Below, one piece after another: positions 15,329 to 23,963 of a DNA stretch of 64,000 nucleotides (the first letter of the stretch is position 1; the number at the start of each line of letters is the position of its first letter). The DNA lies in contig DASRFD010000045.1 in the NCBI GenBank assembly GCA_035651715.1, forward strand, positions 1 through 64,000, read 5' to 3'. The notes beneath the pieces were generated by a model. It made no database searches. It was not told the DNA's origin and was given only the letters and a program-made list of their open reading frames with translations. Source of the DNA: Nevskia sp035651715. Lineage in GTDB: Bacteria; Pseudomonadota; Gammaproteobacteria; Nevskiales; Nevskiaceae. Position numbers and translations under genes: made by a program.

Positions 15329-17452
15329 ATGAACACCCCCCGCAGCAGGCGGCTGTGCCTGGCCGTGTGCGCCATCCTTTCCACCGCGGCCGCCGCCGCC
15401 GGCAACGGCGGCGTATCCGGAGTGGACAGCGCCCGCATCGCTTCTCCGGAACCCGGCAACTGGCTCACCACTGGCCACAGCTACAACGAGCAGCGCTACA
15501 GCCCGCTCGACAAGGTCAACGACGGCAACGTCGGCTCGCTCGGCCTGGCCTGGACCTACAAGCTCGACGTCGACCGCGCCACCGAGGCCACGCCCATCGT
15601 CGTCGACGGCGTGATGTATACCACCGGCGCCTTCAGCATCGTCTATGCCCTGGACGCGCGCAGCGGCAAGCTGCTGTGGAAGTACGATCCCAAGGTGCCG
15701 CGCGAGCGCGCCGGCACCGCCTGCTGCGATGTCGGCAACCGCGGCGTGGCGGTGCGCAAGGGCAAGGTCTACGTCGGCGCCTTCGACGGTCGCCTGATCG
15801 CACTGGACGCCAGGACCGGCAAGCGGGTCTGGGAAACCGACACGGTGCCCGAGCACAGCCGCAGTTACTCCATCACCGGCGCACCGCTGGCGATCAAGGA
15901 CAAGATCATCATCGGCAACGGCGGCGCCGAGTTCGGCGTGCGCGGCTACGTCTCCGCCTACGACGCGGAGACCGGCAAGCTGGCGTGGCGCTTCTACACC
16001 GTGCCGGGGGATCCGAAGCAGCCGCCGGAAAACAAGGCGATGGAGATCGCGCTCAAGACCTGGAGCGGTGACAAGTACGCCGCTTACGGCGGCGGCGGCA
16101 CGGTATGGAACGCCTTCGCCTACGACCCCGAGCTGAACCTGCTCTACTTCGGCACCGGCAACGGCGTGTCGTGGAACCGCGTCGCCCGCGGCGAAACCAA
16201 GCAGGACACCAATCTGTTCCTCGCCTCCATCGTCGCCATCAACGCCGACACCGGCGACTACGCCTGGCACTACCAGGAAGTGCCGGGCGACATGTGGGAC
16301 TACGACGCCGACGAGAGCATCGTGCTGGCCGACCTCGACATCGGCGGCAAGCCGCGCAAGGTGCTGCTGCAGGCGCCGAAGAACGGCTTCTTCTACGTGC
16401 TGGACCGCGCCACCGGCGAGCTGCTGTCGGCGGACAAGTACGCGCCCGCCACCTGGGCCAGCCAGGTCGACCTGAAGACCGGCAAGCCGGTGGTGGACGA
16501 AGCCGCCGCGGACTGGACCACCGGGCCCAAGCTGATCGTGCCCGGCCCGCTCGGCGCCCACAACTGGCAGCCGATGTCGTTCAGCCCCAGGACCGGCCTG
16601 GTCTACATTCCGGCGCAGGAAGGCGCGGCCCTGCTGGCGCCGGACAACGAGGCCAGGTTCGACGAGCACCTCGGCACCTGGAACCTCGGCACCCAGCCGC
16701 TGGCTCTGCCGGAGGACCCCAAGCAATTGCAGCCGGTGATCGACTCCTACAAGGGCCGCCTGGTGGCCTGGGACCCGGTGGCGCAGAAGCAGGTCTGGTC
16801 GCAGGAATACCGCTCGCCGTGGAACGGCGGCACCCTCAGCACGGCCGGGAACCTGGTGTTCCAGGGCACCGCCGACGGCCGCTTCGTCGCCTACGCCGCC
16901 GACAGCGGCAAGAAGCTGTGGGAGTCGCCGGCCAACAGCGGCGTCATGGCCGGCCCGGTCAGCTACGAGGTGAACGGCGAACAGTACATCACGGTACTGG
17001 CCGGCTGGGGCGGCGCCTTTCCCCTGGCCTACGGCTCGATCTCGCTCAACGCCAAGGTCCGCCCCGAGGCGCGCGTGCTGACCTACAAGCTCGGCGGCAA
17101 GGCCGGGCTGCCGCCGCCGAAGAACGCGCCCGCCGCCCAACCCGAGCCGCCGGCGCTGACCGCGGACGACAAGCGTGTCGCCCAGGGCCGCGACCTGTTC
17201 AACGGCAACTGCGGCGTCTGCCACGGCCTCAGCGCCATCAGCGGCGGCGTGGTGCCCGACCTCCGTTATCTGACGCCGCAGAAGCACCAGGTCTTCCTCG
17301 GCATCGTCTACGGCGCCCGCGCCAGCCGCGGCATGCCGTCCTTCGCCGGCCGCCTCAAGCCGGAGGAAGTCGACGCCATCCATCAGTACCTGATCAAGCG
17401 CGCGCACGATCTGAAGGACGAGCTGAAGACGGCGCAGACGGCGACAAAGTAG
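15329..17452 (+). CDS. PQQ quinohemoprotein alcohol dehydrogenase
   Basis: 707 residues with ribosome site GAGGAG and a Sec signal peptide (cleavage near AAAAAG). Residues about 35-570 are a PQQ-binding eight-bladed propeller with tryptophan-docking repeats and the vicinal disulfide pair CC in TACCDVGNRG. Residues about 610-690 are a cytochrome c domain (CGVCH, C628, C631, H632). This fits a type II periplasmic quinohemoprotein that oxidises alcohols or aldehydes and passes electrons to a c-type carrier. The catalytic aspartate is D324 in WDYDADES. D326, two residues later, is the extra aspartate associated with lanthanide rather than calcium. No PQQ biosynthesis gene is in the window. Confidence 0.9.
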   Translation: MNTPRSRRLCLAVCAILSTAAAAAGNGGVSGVDSARIASPEPGNWLTTGHSYNEQRYSPLDKVNDGNVGSLGLAWTYKLDVDRATEATPIVVDGVMYTTGAFSIVYALDARSGKLLWKYDPKVPRERAGTACCDVGNRGVAVRKGKVYVGAFDGRLIALDARTGKRVWETDTVPEHSRSYSITGAPLAIKDKIIIGNGGAEFGVRGYVSAYDAETGKLAWRFYTVPGDPKQPPENKAMEIALKTWSGDKYAAYGGGGTVWNAFAYDPELNLLYFGTGNGVSWNRVARGETKQDTNLFLASIVAINADTGDYAWHYQEVPGDMWDYDADESIVLADLDIGGKPRKVLLQAPKNGFFYVLDRATGELLSADKYAPATWASQVDLKTGKPVVDEAAADWTTGPKLIVPGPLGAHNWQPMSFSPRTGLVYIPAQEGAALLAPDNEARFDEHLGTWNLGTQPLALPEDPKQLQPVIDSYKGRLVAWDPVAQKQVWSQEYRSPWNGGTLSTAGNLVFQGTADGRFVAYAADSGKKLWESPANSGVMAGPVSYEVNGEQYITVLAGWGGAFPLAYGSISLNAKVRPEARVLTYKLGGKAGLPPPKNAPAAQPEPPALTADDKRVAQGRDLFNGNCGVCHGLSAISGGVVPDLRYLTPQKHQVFLGIVYGARASRGMPSFAGRLKPEEVDAIHQYLIKRAHDLKDELKTAQTATK

Positions 17453-17454
17453 AC

Positions 17455-17478
17455 GGCGTCCGCTGCGCGCCGGACGCC
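17455..17478 (+). terminator. Hairpin after the PQQ dehydrogenase
   Basis: GGCGTCCG and CGGACGCC form an 8-bp stem with an 8-base loop, two bases after the stop codon. There is no T tract, so termination may be weak or Rho-assisted. Confidence 0.4.
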
Positions 17479-17520
17479 ACGCTGCATAGCGCGGCCGAAG
17501 CGAACGGACCGTGGCGAACC

Positions 17521-17546
17521 CCTGCTGACACGATGGTGTCAGCAGG
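17521..17546. repeat. 11-bp perfect inverted repeat
   Basis: CCTGCTGACAC and GTGTCAGCAGG flank the loop GATG. It lies 60 bases before the GFA-family start. No T run follows. It could be a second terminator-like hairpin or an operator for the downstream gene. Confidence 0.5.
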
Positions 17547-17606
17547 CTGTCTCTAGCATGTCGGTCAAGGATGCGCCCGCATCCTGCCCCATCGAGGAGA
17601 CGGATC

Positions 17607-17972
17607 ATGCTGAAGGGAAGCTGCCACTGCGGCGCCACGCAATTCGAGCTGGACGCGGCGCCGGAGAGCCTCACCCGCTGCACCTGCACGCTGTGCGCCA
17701 AGCGCGGCGCGCTGTGGGCCTATTACAAGCCGACCCAGTTCCGCCTCGTCACGCCGCCGGAGCGGCGCGCCACCTATCAGTGGCGCAGCAAGACGGTGAA
17801 GCATCATTTCTGTCCCAGCTGCGGTTGCGGCACCTACAGCGAGTCGCCGGACTGGGTCGACGGCAAGCCCGACTTCAGCAATCCCAAGATCGGCATCAAC
17901 GCCCGCCTGCTCGACGATTTCGATCTCGACGCCGTGCCGGTGACGGTGATCGACGGGCGCAACCTCTGGTAG
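17607..17972 (+). CDS. GFA/CENP-V family protein
   Basis: 121 residues from the ATG preceded by GAGGAG. The CENP-V/GFA zinc fold is clear: GSCHCGATQFEL near the start, CTCTLCAKRGALW, and HHFCPSCGCGTY supply the zinc-binding cysteines. The name glutathione-dependent formaldehyde-activating enzyme is historical and most members have unknown substrates. Its place after an alcohol dehydrogenase makes an aldehyde-related role possible, but a hairpin pair separates the genes, so co-transcription is uncertain. Confidence 0.85.
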   Translation: MLKGSCHCGATQFELDAAPESLTRCTCTLCAKRGALWAYYKPTQFRLVTPPERRATYQWRSKTVKHHFCPSCGCGTYSESPDWVDGKPDFSNPKIGINARLLDDFDLDAVPVTVIDGRNLW

Positions 17973-18014
17973 CCCGGCAAGGCACGCGCTCTCCCGCAGG
18001 GCCTTGTCAAGGCC

Positions 18015-19040
18015 TCACGCCGCCTTCCCCGCGTACCAGTTGTTCATCGCCTGCTCGCGGTACTGCTCGCGCTTGCCTTCTCCCGGCAGCCAATGCCGGT
18101 GGCCGCTGGCGGCGCGGGTGAAGAAGTCCAGCAGCGCGATGTGGCGGCGCATCACCCGCTGCTGGCGATGCGCGATCAGCGGGTTGAAGATGCCGATGCG
18201 CGAGAAAATCTGCCGCGGGTTCTTCTTGATCCACAGCCAGGAGCCCATTTCCAGGGTCAGTGGCAGGAAGACCCGCGCCGGCTCGCCGAGCGCGCGCAGG
18301 TAGAGGTAGTCCCACAGGTCGCCGTGGGTGAGGTACTGGCGGCTCTGCGGCTCGAACACGTAGCGATGATGGGCGTGGCTGCGCTCGAAGATGGTGCGCA
18401 GCGCATGCATCTCCGGCAGGTGCAGGATCGGCCGCGTGGTATGGGCATAGGGGAACCAGATGCGGTCCTCGGTGCCGAAGCCGGAATGGCAGTCCACCGC
18501 CAGGCTGAAACTGCGGCTGAGCAGCTCGCGCTCCACCAGCTCGCACAGCGCCGCCGCCTCCGGCTCCATCGGCGCACCCTCGCGGCCGCGGTACCAGGGC
18601 AGGCCGGCGCTGATGCGCTGGCCGCCGAGCATGAACGGCACCGGCTCGCGCGCCTCCACCGGCGCATTGCGCATCAGGTCGACTCCGCGCGGATTGGCAC
18701 GCGTGCCCATCCACAGGCCGCCCGGATTGACCAGCGGCATGAACACCAGGCGCACTCCCTCCAGCTGCTGCCGCAGCACCGTGTCCCACGGCAGGCGCGT
18801 CAGGATGCTGCGCATGTAGCCCATCACCACGTCCGCGCCGATCCGCTCCAGGCCGTGCACGCCGCCGAAGAAACCCACCGCGGGCACTTCCGGCGAAGGG
18901 TTGCCGAGGGTGAAGGCGTGAACCGGGAAGCAGCGGGCGCCGCTGCGCACCTCGCACAGCAGGCGCATCTCCATCGTGCCGGCGCAATCCTGCACGAGGC
19001 GCTGCAGTTCGATCAGTTCGGGGGGTTCCACAGGGATCAC
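18015..19040 (-). CDS. M14-family zinc carboxypeptidase
   Basis: 341 residues, tentative GTG start with no clear ribosome site; an internal start is possible. Zinc ligands are H62 and E65 (HGLER) and H185 (DCHSGFG). E264 in LEMGSW is the likely catalytic glutamate. NPRGVDLMRN matches the conserved Asn-Arg substrate-binding region. No signal peptide is evident, so it is probably cytoplasmic, as in succinylglutamate desuccinylase-like or peptide-trimming M14 members. It stands alone, convergent with the GFA gene and divergent from the small gene at 19232. Confidence 0.82.
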   Translation of the reverse strand: MIPVEPPELIELQRLVQDCAGTMEMRLLCEVRSGARCFPVHAFTLGNPSPEVPAVGFFGGVHGLERIGADVVMGYMRSILTRLPWDTVLRQQLEGVRLVFMPLVNPGGLWMGTRANPRGVDLMRNAPVEAREPVPFMLGGQRISAGLPWYRGREGAPMEPEAAALCELVERELLSRSFSLAVDCHSGFGTEDRIWFPYAHTTRPILHLPEMHALRTIFERSHAHHRYVFEPQSRQYLTHGDLWDYLYLRALGEPARVFLPLTLEMGSWLWIKKNPRQIFSRIGIFNPLIAHRQQRVMRRHIALLDFFTRAASGHRHWLPGEGKREQYREQAMNNWYAGKAA

Positions 19041-19231
19041 GCGCGCAGGCCAGAAGATTGATTCCCCGGCAATTTATCCGCGCAACATGTCACATTGTTG
19101 ACGCACAACCGCAATATTGGCGCCTGTCATCCCGCTGCCACGAAGCCTTAACGCTACGCAACTACTCTGCAAGGATCAGAGCTTCGACGCAGCGCGCCAT
19201 CCGGCGCGGTGAAGACACCAGGGAGAAGACC

Positions 19232-19360
19232 ATGCGCGGATTCGTACGCAGCCTCAAGGCCCACCCGGTGCTCACCGTCGGCAGCATGATGCTGGGCATG
19301 CTGGAATTCGTCGCCCTGCAGCGCTCGCAGCTCGCCGGGCGCGTTCAGCAGGAGGCCTGA
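19232..19360 (+). CDS. Small single-helix protein
   Basis: 42 residues (start MRGFVRSLKAHPVLTVGS) with GGGAG eight bases before the ATG. The centre (VLTVGSMMLGMLEFVAL) is hydrophobic enough for one membrane helix, with basic residues before it. It ends four bases before the convergent gene at 19365. The function is unknown. The reading frame is plausible because of the ribosome site and composition, but such a short frame could be chance. Bases 19041-19231 contain no promoter I can defend. Confidence 0.45.
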   Translation: MRGFVRSLKAHPVLTVGSMMLGMLEFVALQRSQLAGRVQQEA

Positions 19361-19364
19361 ATCC

Positions 19365-19634
19365 CTAGCTGTCGCCGAGGAACACCACTTCCGGCGGCTC
19401 CTCCACCCCCGCCGCCGCCATGCGCTGCGCCAGCTCGTCCGAGCTGAAATAGGCCCTGGCCTTGTCGAGGTGGCTGGCGTGGAGCAGCAGCATGACGTCG
19501 AGCGGATCGTCGACATTGCGCCACAGGTTGAAGGCACGGATGCCCATGCTCTCGCGGACCGACTTGCCACGGTCGTAAGCCTGTTTCCAGGCGTCGAAAT
19601 CCTTCACCTTGATGCGTGCCATGACATGAAACAT
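19365..19634 (-). CDS. ABM-like (dimeric alpha-beta barrel) protein
   Basis: 89 residues from the ATG with GGAGGG seven bases upstream. The start MFHVMARIKVKDFDAWKQAY resembles antibiotic-biosynthesis-monooxygenase-like and EthD-like ferredoxin folds, which begin with a strand and a D-aW---y helix. No cofactor is needed in this fold and the substrate cannot be predicted. It lies just downstream of the alpha/beta hydrolase on the same strand, about 60 bases away, so the two may be co-expressed. Confidence 0.6.
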   Translation of the reverse strand: MFHVMARIKVKDFDAWKQAYDRGKSVRESMGIRAFNLWRNVDDPLDVMLLLHASHLDKARAYFSSDELAQRMAAAGVEEPPEVVFLGDS

Positions 19635-19694
19635 GCGTCGGCCCTCCGGCAAACCCGCGATGGGCGAGCCTAGCGCATTTCCCCCACCGGGGTA

Positions 19695-20582
19695 TCAGGC
19701 CGGGCCGGCCAGGAACTCCAGCGCCGCCCGCGCCACCGCCTCCGGCTTCTCCTCCTGCACCAGCAGCTTGGCGCCGGCCACCGCGACGAAGCGGCTGTGC
19801 GGGATCTGCGACGCCATCTCGCGGGCCAGGCCGACCGGAAAGGTCGGATCGTCCTCGCCCCACAGCAGCAGCACCGGCATGCGCAGCTCGGCATGGCGCC
19901 GGCGCAGCGCGTCGACGCTGTCCCAGTGGAAGCCGGCAAGGTAGCGCAGCATGCCGGTGGTGGCCGCCGCCGAATCCACGTAGCGCGCCACGAACTCGCG
20001 GCGGAAGCCGCCCTCGACCAGGCTCAGGTCGTGGAAGCAACCGCCGAAGCCCATCGGCGAGCGCAGGAACCAGGTCCAGCGCATCAGCAGCCGGAACCCC
20101 GCCGCGGCGCCCGGCAGGTGCCGCGCCATCCACTGGTACGGCCGGATCCACGGCGGCCGGTGTCCCGGGATCTCGGTATTGATCAGGATCAGCCGCCGCA
20201 CCCGCGATCCGTCTTCCAGGGCCAGATAACGCGCGATGCTGGCGCCGGTGTCCTGCGCCATCACGTCGTACTGCGCCAGCCCCAGCTGGTCCGCCAGCAG
20301 CTTGAGGCGGCGCGCGTGCCCCTGCCAGGTCATGTCGCTGCCCGGGTTCCAGCCCGCGTCCCCCATCCCCGCCAGATCCACCACCAGGCAGGTGTGCCGG
20401 CGCGAAAGCTCCGGCACCAGCTTGCGCCAGGTGTAGCCGTGCAACGGAAAACCGTGCACCAGCAGCAGCGCCGGTCCGCTGCCGAAACGCCGCAGCGCCA
20501 GCACCGCGTCGCCGCAGTCGATACGCTCGACCGCCGCCGACGCATAGAGGCGGGAATCCTCGTCCATGGTCCTGGTCAGCAT
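19695..20582 (-). CDS. Alpha/beta hydrolase, dehalogenase/epoxide-hydrolase-like
   Basis: 295 residues from the ATG preceded by GGAGG and six bases. The oxyanion loop HGFP is at 43-46. The nucleophile position is D111 in MAQDTGA rather than Ser, as in haloalkane dehalogenases and epoxide hydrolases. An acid is present in LLWGEDDPTFPV. The usual catalytic His motif (GHF-QEE) reads GAKLLVQEEKPEAV, so the His seems to be missing. The enzyme may be altered or inactive, or may use another residue. Substrate unknown. Confidence 0.72.
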   Translation of the reverse strand: MLTRTMDEDSRLYASAAVERIDCGDAVLALRRFGSGPALLLVHGFPLHGYTWRKLVPELSRRHTCLVVDLAGMGDAGWNPGSDMTWQGHARRLKLLADQLGLAQYDVMAQDTGASIARYLALEDGSRVRRLILINTEIPGHRPPWIRPYQWMARHLPGAAAGFRLLMRWTWFLRSPMGFGGCFHDLSLVEGGFRREFVARYVDSAAATTGMLRYLAGFHWDSVDALRRRHAELRMPVLLLWGEDDPTFPVGLAREMASQIPHSRFVAVAGAKLLVQEEKPEAVARAALEFLAGPA

Positions 20583-20813
20583 CGGGCGCCTCCGGTGGTC
20601 CTGGCCGACCATAGCGGCAGGCGTGGGGTGGGACAATGACCTGGGAGGTAATCGAGTCCTTCCCAGTATGCGGCAACTGCGTCACACTGGCGGCGCGTCC
20701 CGGATGCGCCACCGCCGGGAGCGGCTCCCGGGGAATGGAGCCACAACTGGGGAGAGCGGGGCCGGAGGCGTGGTCGCGCCGCTGCGCCGCGACACGGAAT
20801 GCGATCAGGGGAT

Positions 20814-21920
20814 ATGGGCTACAGCATCGTCTTTACCGGCAAGATCCGCCCGGGTGCCACGCTGTCGGAGACGCGCGGGAACCTGGCCGGGATGTACAAG
20901 ATCACCAACGAGGCCCTGCTCGACAAGGTCTTCTCCGGCAAGCCGGTGATCCTGAAAAAGGGGTTGAGCGAAGACGAGGCGCGCAGCCAGGAGATGATCC
21001 TGCTGATGGCCGGCGCCGTCTGCGAGCTGCGCAACGACGCGCCGCCGCCCGCGCCGCCCGCTCCAATGGAAGCTCCGCCCGCCGCAGCCCCCACGCCGAT
21101 CGCGCCCGTTGCCGTCCCGCCGGCACTCGCCTCCACCACCGGCCTGGCCCTGATGCCGGAACCGCGCCGCCCGGAGCCGGAACCGCCGGTCCCTGCGGCG
21201 CTGCGCGGCATGCCCCGGGACGTCGAAGCGGAACAGCGGGCCGCCGCAGGGGCGCGCGGCGTGGTGGTCACCAACCACGGCCGCGACGGCGAGGCGCTGC
21301 TGGACCCGATGCAGGCGCCCTGGGACCCGGCCTTCATGCCCGATGGCGCCAGAGGCCTGTCCTGGGCCGGGTTCATGGCGCCGCTGCTGTGGGGATCGTT
21401 CAACGGCATGCGCCTGTCGTTCGTGCCGATCATCGGCATCCGCCTGTTGCGCCATGTGGTGCCGGCCTGGGGCTGGGGCGTGTTCCTGCTCGGCTTCGGC
21501 GGCTTCTACCTGATCCGCGGCCGCGAGCTGGCCTGGCGCAACAAGCAGTGGCGCAACGGCGAGCATTTCAACCGCGTGCAGCGCTACTGGAACTTCGGCG
21601 CCGCCGCCCTGTTCCTGCTCACCGCCTACGGCCTGGTCCACCTGACGCTGCTGGACCGCCGCGCCGAGCGGATGGCAAGCGCCGCCACCGCGGTCGCGCT
21701 CGCCGACGAGGCGGTGGCCCGCGCCGCCTCGCCGGAAGCGCGCAGCCAGGCCGTGACCGCCCGCAACCTGGCCCGCGAACAGCTGCTTGCCGCCATCGAC
21801 GATCCGGCGACGCGCGAGCGCGAACAGCAGAACTTCGCCGCGCAGGACCGTGAAGAGACCGAGAGCCAGGCTGCCGCAGCCGCCGAGCCCGAAGCCGACT
21901 CGCCGCCATCGTCGGAATAG
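20814..21920 (+). CDS. Two-part membrane protein, DUF2628-like
   Basis: 368 residues from the ATG after CAGGGGAT. Residues 1-73 form a small globular domain (FTGKIRPGATLSETRGNLAG, then VFSGKPVILKKGLSEDEA) seen at the N-terminus of several gammaproteobacterial membrane proteins. A Pro/Ala-rich linker runs to about residue 175. About 180-285 holds three hydrophobic segments and the motif YLIRGRELAWRNKQW, as in DUF2628 proteins. An acidic Ala-rich helix ends the protein. No enzyme motif is seen and the function is unknown. Bases 20583-20813 show no clear site. Confidence 0.65.
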   Translation: MGYSIVFTGKIRPGATLSETRGNLAGMYKITNEALLDKVFSGKPVILKKGLSEDEARSQEMILLMAGAVCELRNDAPPPAPPAPMEAPPAAAPTPIAPVAVPPALASTTGLALMPEPRRPEPEPPVPAALRGMPRDVEAEQRAAAGARGVVVTNHGRDGEALLDPMQAPWDPAFMPDGARGLSWAGFMAPLLWGSFNGMRLSFVPIIGIRLLRHVVPAWGWGVFLLGFGGFYLIRGRELAWRNKQWRNGEHFNRVQRYWNFGAAALFLLTAYGLVHLTLLDRRAERMASAATAVALADEAVARAASPEARSQAVTARNLAREQLLAAIDDPATREREQQNFAAQDREETESQAAAAAEPEADSPPSSE

Positions 21921-21940
21921 GACGCCGTCACGCCCATAAA

Positions 21941-21970
21941 AAAGGGCCGTGCCTCGCGGCCCGGCCCTTT
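21941..21970 (-). terminator. Terminator of the acyl-CoA dehydrogenase gene
   Basis: AAAGGGCC and GGCCCTTT form the stem. Read on the minus strand, six or more T follow it, so it mainly ends transcription of the dehydrogenase gene. On the plus strand it may weakly stop the gene at 20814. Confidence 0.85.
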
Positions 21971-21989
21971 CGCAGGCTTCGCTGCGCGA

Positions 21990-23774
21990 TCAGAACAGCG
22001 CGGCGTCCAGCTCCATCAGCGGCGCCGCGCCGGCGCGGGCGGCGCGGAGGTGGAACTCGGTCTCCGGCAGCAGCTTGGCGTAGTAGAAGCGCGCGGTGGC
22101 GAGCTTGGCCTTGTAGAAGTCGCCCTCGCCCTGCTTGTCCAGGGCGATGCGGGCCATGCGCGCCCAGAAGTAGGCGAACACCAGATGGCCGACCACGCGC
22201 AGGTACGGGGTGGAGGCGGCGCCGACTTCCTCGGGATTCTTCATCGCCTTCTGGCCGATTTCCATGGTCAACTTGGTCACCTCGCTGCCGAGCGCGGCGA
22301 GCGGGCCGGTGAACTCGGCCATCTCCGGCTTGTCGGCCTGGGCCTTGACGAAGGCGGTGACCAGCTTGCCGAACTTCTGCAGCTTGGCGCCCATGTCGCT
22401 CAGCACCTTGCGGCCGATCAGGTCCAGCGCCTGCACGCCGTTGGTGCCCTCGTAGATCATGTTGATGCGGGCGTCGCGGACGTACTGCTCCATGCCCCAT
22501 TCCTTGACGTAGCCGTGGCCGCCCAGCACCTGCAGGCCGAGATTGGTGCACTCGAAGCCGTTGTCGGTGAGGAAGGCCTTGATGATCGGGGTGAGCAGGG
22601 CCACCAGGTCGTCGGCGTCCTTGCGCACGGCTTCGTCCGGGTGCGAGTGCTGGCGGTCGATCTGCAGTCCGGTCCAGTAGGCGAAGGCGCGGCCACCCTC
22701 GACATAGGCCTTCTGCGTCAGCAGCAGGCGGCGCACGTCGGGATGGACGATGATCGGGTCGGCCGGCTTGTCCTTGGCCTTGGGGCCGGACAGGGAGCGC
22801 ATCTGGATGCGGTCCTTGGCATAGGCCAGCGAGTTCTGGTACGCGATCTCGGTCAGGCCCAGGCCCTGCATGCCGACGCCCAGGCGCGCGCCGTTCATCA
22901 TCACGAACATGGCCGGCAGGCCCTTGTTCGGCTCGCCCACCAGCCAGCCCTTGGCGTTGTCGAGGTTGATCACGCAGGTGGCGTTGCCGTGGATGCCCAT
23001 CTTGTGCTCGATCGAACCGCACTTGACGGTGTTGCGCGCCCCCGGCTTGCCGGAAGCGTCGGGCAGGAATTTCGGCACGATGAACAGCGAGATGCCCTTG
23101 GTGCCGGCCGGCGCGTCCGGCAGGCGCGCCAGCACCAGGTGGACGATGTTGTCCGACAGGTCGTGCTCGCCCGCCGAGATGAAGATCTTGCTGCCGCTGA
23201 TGGCATAGCTGCCGTCGCCGTTCGGTTCGGCCTTGGTGCGCAGCAGGCCCAGGTCGGTGCCGCAATGCGCCTCGGTCAGGCACATGGTGCCGGTCCACTC
23301 GCCCGTCACCAGTTTGGGCAGGTACAGGTCCTGCAGTTCCTTGGTGCCGTGGGCGTGCAGCGCGGCATAGGCGCCGTGCGACAGGCCGGGATACATGCCC
23401 CAGGCCTGGTTGGCGGAATTGATCATCTCCATGAAGACGTTGTTGACCAGTTCCGGCAGGCCCTGGCCGCCGTAGTTGGGGTCGGCGGAAAGCGCCGGCC
23501 AGCCGGCCTCGACGTACTGCTTGTAGGCTTCCTTGAAGCCCTTGGGCGCCGTCACCACGCCGTCGCCGGAGTAGGTGCAGCCTTCCTGGTCGCCGCTCTG
23601 GTTGAGCGGGAACAGCACGCCGGAGCAGAACTTGCCGGCTTCCTCGATCACCTGGTCCACGGTGGCGGCGTCGATCTCGGCATGGGCCGGCATGGCCTTG
23701 AATTCCTGCTCGACGTTCAGCAGCTCATGGAGGACGAACTGCATATCGCGCAGCGGCGGCGTGTACTGACCCAT
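21990..23774 (-). CDS. Acyl-CoA dehydrogenase, DmdC-like
   Basis: 594 residues, GGAG ribosome site. The length and C-terminal extension match the long acyl-CoA dehydrogenase group that includes 3-methylmercaptopropionyl-CoA dehydrogenase (DmdC) and FadE-like enzymes. The flavin-binding region CLTEAHCGTDLGLLRTKA and the catalytic glutamate E442 in MIYEGTNGVQALDL are intact. It should oxidise an acyl-CoA to the 2-enoyl-CoA with FAD and pass electrons to ETF; the chain-length range cannot be read. It is monocistronic here, with an 18-bp palindrome 88 bases upstream that suggests regulation by a TetR-type repressor. Confidence 0.88.
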   Translation of the reverse strand: MGQYTPPLRDMQFVLHELLNVEQEFKAMPAHAEIDAATVDQVIEEAGKFCSGVLFPLNQSGDQEGCTYSGDGVVTAPKGFKEAYKQYVEAGWPALSADPNYGGQGLPELVNNVFMEMINSANQAWGMYPGLSHGAYAALHAHGTKELQDLYLPKLVTGEWTGTMCLTEAHCGTDLGLLRTKAEPNGDGSYAISGSKIFISAGEHDLSDNIVHLVLARLPDAPAGTKGISLFIVPKFLPDASGKPGARNTVKCGSIEHKMGIHGNATCVINLDNAKGWLVGEPNKGLPAMFVMMNGARLGVGMQGLGLTEIAYQNSLAYAKDRIQMRSLSGPKAKDKPADPIIVHPDVRRLLLTQKAYVEGGRAFAYWTGLQIDRQHSHPDEAVRKDADDLVALLTPIIKAFLTDNGFECTNLGLQVLGGHGYVKEWGMEQYVRDARINMIYEGTNGVQALDLIGRKVLSDMGAKLQKFGKLVTAFVKAQADKPEMAEFTGPLAALGSEVTKLTMEIGQKAMKNPEEVGAASTPYLRVVGHLVFAYFWARMARIALDKQGEGDFYKAKLATARFYYAKLLPETEFHLRAARAGAAPLMELDAALF

Positions 23775-23861
23775 GTGACTCTCTCCGATCGGAAGGCGTT
23801 GAATGGAAGAAACCCGCCCGGCGCGTCGGCGCGGCCGGACGGGTATCGGAATTACCTGGGG

Positions 23862-23879
23862 ACATACGCTAGCGTATGT
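23862..23879. promoter_or_regulatory. 18-bp perfect palindrome, TetR-type operator candidate
   Basis: ACATACGCTAGCGTATGT is fully symmetrical and lies 88-105 bases upstream of the acyl-CoA dehydrogenase start. Its form resembles AcrR/TetR-family operators. It is the only strong regulatory mark in the 342-base gap 23775-24116. Confidence 0.6.
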
Positions 23880-23945
23880 TGCGGCGGATTGCTAGTGCTG
23901 CAGCGCCACATTTTTGTGGTTCCACCGTCGGAGCGATGCCTGCTC

Positions 23946-23963
23946 GGCGCCCTTCCGGGCGCC
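23946..23963. repeat. 7-bp hairpin in the dehydrogenase-tsaB gap
   Basis: GGCGCCC and GGGCGCC flank TTCC. No T run follows on either strand. The rest of 23880-24116 has a short AT-rich patch near 23982-24003 and no gene that I can support. Confidence 0.35.

Noticed and set aside
19098..19126. Promoter for the 42-residue gene (TTGACG)
   Set aside because: TTGACG is a good -35 but no acceptable -10 lies 16-18 bases downstream.
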